Both the position numbers and the translations under genes were made by a program. This document shows positions 3,725-5,276 of a DNA stretch of 5,276 nt, piece by piece. The stretch's first letter is position 1, and each line of letters begins with the position of its first letter. The notes beneath the pieces were generated by a model that saw only the letters and a program-made list of their open reading frames with translations, had not been told where the DNA came from and made no database searches. Source of the stretch: Treponema sp. (GTDB lineage Bacteria; Spirochaetota; Spirochaetia; Treponematales; Breznakiellaceae); contig JAITAI010000188.1 of the NCBI GenBank assembly GCA_031284195.1, positions 1-5,276 of the forward strand, given 5' to 3'.

Positions 3725-5276
3725 TCAGGTTCTCATTTTGAGTTTTTTGAGGGCCTGGTTCATAGACTCAAGGGCCTCGGTATTCTGCTCCATCGAGGTT
3801 TGAAAAGACCGGGATACCTGTTCGATTTGCCCGCTTATATCCTGTATCCGCTGTTCTATGGGGTTTATACTTTCAGAAAGCTGCTTGGCGTTTCCCAAAT
3901 ACGCCCTCGCTTCCTGTTTTATCGTTACCGCATAGTTCTCTACCTGTTTGGTTATCCCATCTATCGCGGTAAGCCCCTGAATAATCTGGGCGGATCCTGT
4001 GTCCTGTTCCTCTGCGGCATGGCGTATCTCTCTCACCCGAAGGTTAATCGCCTGAATAATTTCGTTAGTCTGGCCGTAGGACCGCTCAATAATACCCGAT
4101 AATTTTGCTATCTCCCCTATACGCTGCTTTATCGTTAAAAGAGTAGCGCTGGAACTCTTCGCCTGATTTGCAGTAGTCTCTGAGAGTTTGGGGATTTCCT
4201 CAGCCACCACCGCAAAACCTTTCCCTGATTCTCCTGCATGGGCCCCCTCTATCACGGCATTCATGGCCAGTAGATTCGTCTGATCCGCCACCCCGGCTAT
4301 GACCAGGTTCATCGCTACCAGGGATTCCGAATCTCCATCCATTTGACCCACGATCCCCGCAGACCTCAAGATATGACTATGCTTCAGATCCGCACTTTCC
4401 ACAAGTTGCTTAATCTGTTCCCTTAACCCTGGGATCAGTTTTTCTTCCCTACTGATACTTTCCATCATTTTCTTAATGAATTGGGAAGCGCTGGCAATCT
4501 GGTTTCCCTGTTTCGCAACCGTTACATTAAAAGACTCGATTTCATGGTCAATATGGACCACCGAGTCAGTATTTTGTCCGGTTTGCTTAGAACATTCCCG
4601 GATCTGAGCGGTGATGGTGTGGACTGATTCGGTGATTTTCGCGGTGGAGAGGGCATTTTGCTCTATGACCGGGCGTAATTCTTCTGCGTACCGGTGCATG
4701 GTTTCAAAAGAGCCGATAATGTGGTTCACAAGGGATGAAATATTTGCGTTGATGGTGGTAAAGGCTTCGGTAAGCAAACCGGTCTCCTTGATTTGGTATT
4801 CATGGACAGTACCGGAAAAATCTCCTTGGGATAGGTTGATAGAAAAACCTTCTAGTTCTTGTAAGGGACGTACCAAGCCCCGGGTGAGGATAATCGAGAT
4901 AAAGCTCAGCACCAGAACCAAACCTAGGGCTATGGCGATCAAGATGAGGGTGATCCGGTTTGTCTCCCCAAAGATAACCCGCTGGGGAACCTTAGTGAGT
5001 AGAATCCAATCAGGCCCTGGGATGAATACCCCGTAGATAAAATTATCCTGATCGAGGACAGAGAAAATATTGGAAGCGGCGTTTAACCTCAGAATCTGAT
5101 CCCGGTAGACTTCCAGACCGAATTCGGTAAAGAAATCTTTGTTCAAAACCCCCTCTTGATCTGAATGGGTAATAAATAGGCCTTGCTTATTGAGGAAGTA
5201 AGTCTCCTGTTCCGGTAGAGAAGTATAACCGTTGATGAGTTCGGTCAAGAAAGCAATCGAAACATTCCCCGGGATG
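3725..5276 (-). CDS. methyl-accepting chemotaxis protein with Cache sensor (5' end beyond window)
   Basis: This is a transmembrane chemoreceptor that would signal through CheW and CheA to bias flagellar rotation. The reading frame is open to the right edge, so the N-terminus, first membrane segment and most of the sensor lie outside. The visible part begins with the end of a Cache-like extracytoplasmic domain (about 5276-4970; YFLNKQGLFITHSD, then a strand-rich stretch ending WILLTKVPQR). A hydrophobic helix follows at about 4954-4886 (ITLILIAIALGLVLVLSFIS begins it). A HAMP linker comes next (about 4885-4724, containing RPLQELEG), then a long coiled coil of about 160 residues on each side of the CheA/CheW-binding tip at about 4306-4181 (QTNLLAMNAVIEGAHAGE, then SGKGFAVVAEEIPKL). 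The tip deviates slightly: AHAGE replaces ARAGE, VIEG replaces AIEA, and P replaces R in EEIPKL. The C-terminus KKLKMRT has no NWETF-type tether. The ligand cannot be told. The gene converges on dnaA. Confidence 0.93.
   Translation of the reverse strand, partial: IPGNVSIAFLTELINGYTSLPEQETYFLNKQGLFITHSDQEGVLNKDFFTEFGLEVYRDQILRLNAASNIFSVLDQDNFIYGVFIPGPDWILLTKVPQRVIFGETNRITLILIAIALGLVLVLSFISIILTRGLVRPLQELEGFSINLSQGDFSGTVHEYQIKETGLLTEAFTTINANISSLVNHIIGSFETMHRYAEELRPVIEQNALSTAKITESVHTITAQIRECSKQTGQNTDSVVHIDHEIESFNVTVAKQGNQIASASQFIKKMMESISREEKLIPGLREQIKQLVESADLKHSHILRSAGIVGQMDGDSESLVAMNLVIAGVADQTNLLAMNAVIEGAHAGESGKGFAVVAEEIPKLSETTANQAKSSSATLLTIKQRIGEIAKLSGIIERSYGQTNEIIQAINLRVREIRHAAEEQDTGSAQIIQGLTAIDGITKQVENYAVTIKQEARAYLGNAKQLSESINPIEQRIQDISGQIEQVSRSFQTSMEQNTEALESMNQALKKLKMRT
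3732..3748 (+). terminator. weak terminator candidate for dnaA inside the receptor 3' end
   Basis: On the plus strand CTCA-TTT-TGAG is followed by six T residues (3743-3748), about 30 bp after the dnaA stop. The stem is only four pairs with two G-C pairs, so it would be inefficient. It lies within the last codons of the converging receptor gene. I see no stronger hairpin in the 23-bp gap. Confidence 0.25.

Noticed and set aside
4611..5036. 141-codon plus-strand open frame opposite the receptor gene
   Set aside because: It is antisense to the HAMP and membrane region of a clearly coding gene and has no recognisable features.
5246..5248. TTG as the start codon of the receptor gene
   Set aside because: The frame continues without a stop to the window edge, and the protein begins in mid Cache domain; the true start must lie to the right.
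1..5276. tRNA, rRNA, CRISPR, insertion sequence or phage elements
   Set aside because: I saw no cloverleaf, regular spacer-repeat array, transposase or terminal inverted repeats; the genes fill nearly all of the window.

Overview
The window is a bacterial replication-origin neighbourhood. gyrB runs leftward (34-1941, minus), a 260-bp AT-rich intergenic region follows (1942-2201), dnaA runs rightward (2202-3701, plus), and a converging methyl-accepting chemotaxis receptor gene (3725 to the right edge, minus) is cut by the window end. The best taxonomic guess is a spirochaete of the Treponema group. The reasons are the overall look of the DnaA N-terminus (start MAEWDYGFFW), the short GyrB type of about 635 residues, the near-even base composition, and a Cache-type receptor with the AHAGE variant of the MCP tip. 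This assignment rests on family resemblance, not on a search.

Layout. 1-33 is the tail downstream of gyrB, with a small GC-rich hairpin but no convincing terminator. gyrB is complete, and all ATPase and TOPRIM motifs are present. The gyrB-dnaA gap carries divergent promoters, an 80% AT stretch, degenerate DnaA-box-like 9-mers and several short inverted repeats, so it is the natural candidate for oriC. dnaA is complete with all four domains; its domain II linker is proline-rich and holds an internal 27-bp-period duplication. Only 23 bp separate the stop codons of dnaA and the receptor gene.

How the parts fit. DnaA would bind and melt the intergenic origin, and gyrase would supply the negative supercoiling that helps opening. 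If the origin is at 1942-2201, gyrB and dnaA are both transcribed with the departing replication forks, while the receptor gene faces the rightward fork. The usual dnaA-dnaN-recF order is not kept: a chemotaxis gene stands where dnaN is commonly found.

I do not see an undescribed system here. The observations worth following are a probably near-leaderless gyrB transcript, an origin without a perfect TTATCCACA box next to a DnaA with a substituted DNA-reading residue, unusual residues at two known drug-contact positions of GyrB, and the broken dnaA-dnaN linkage.
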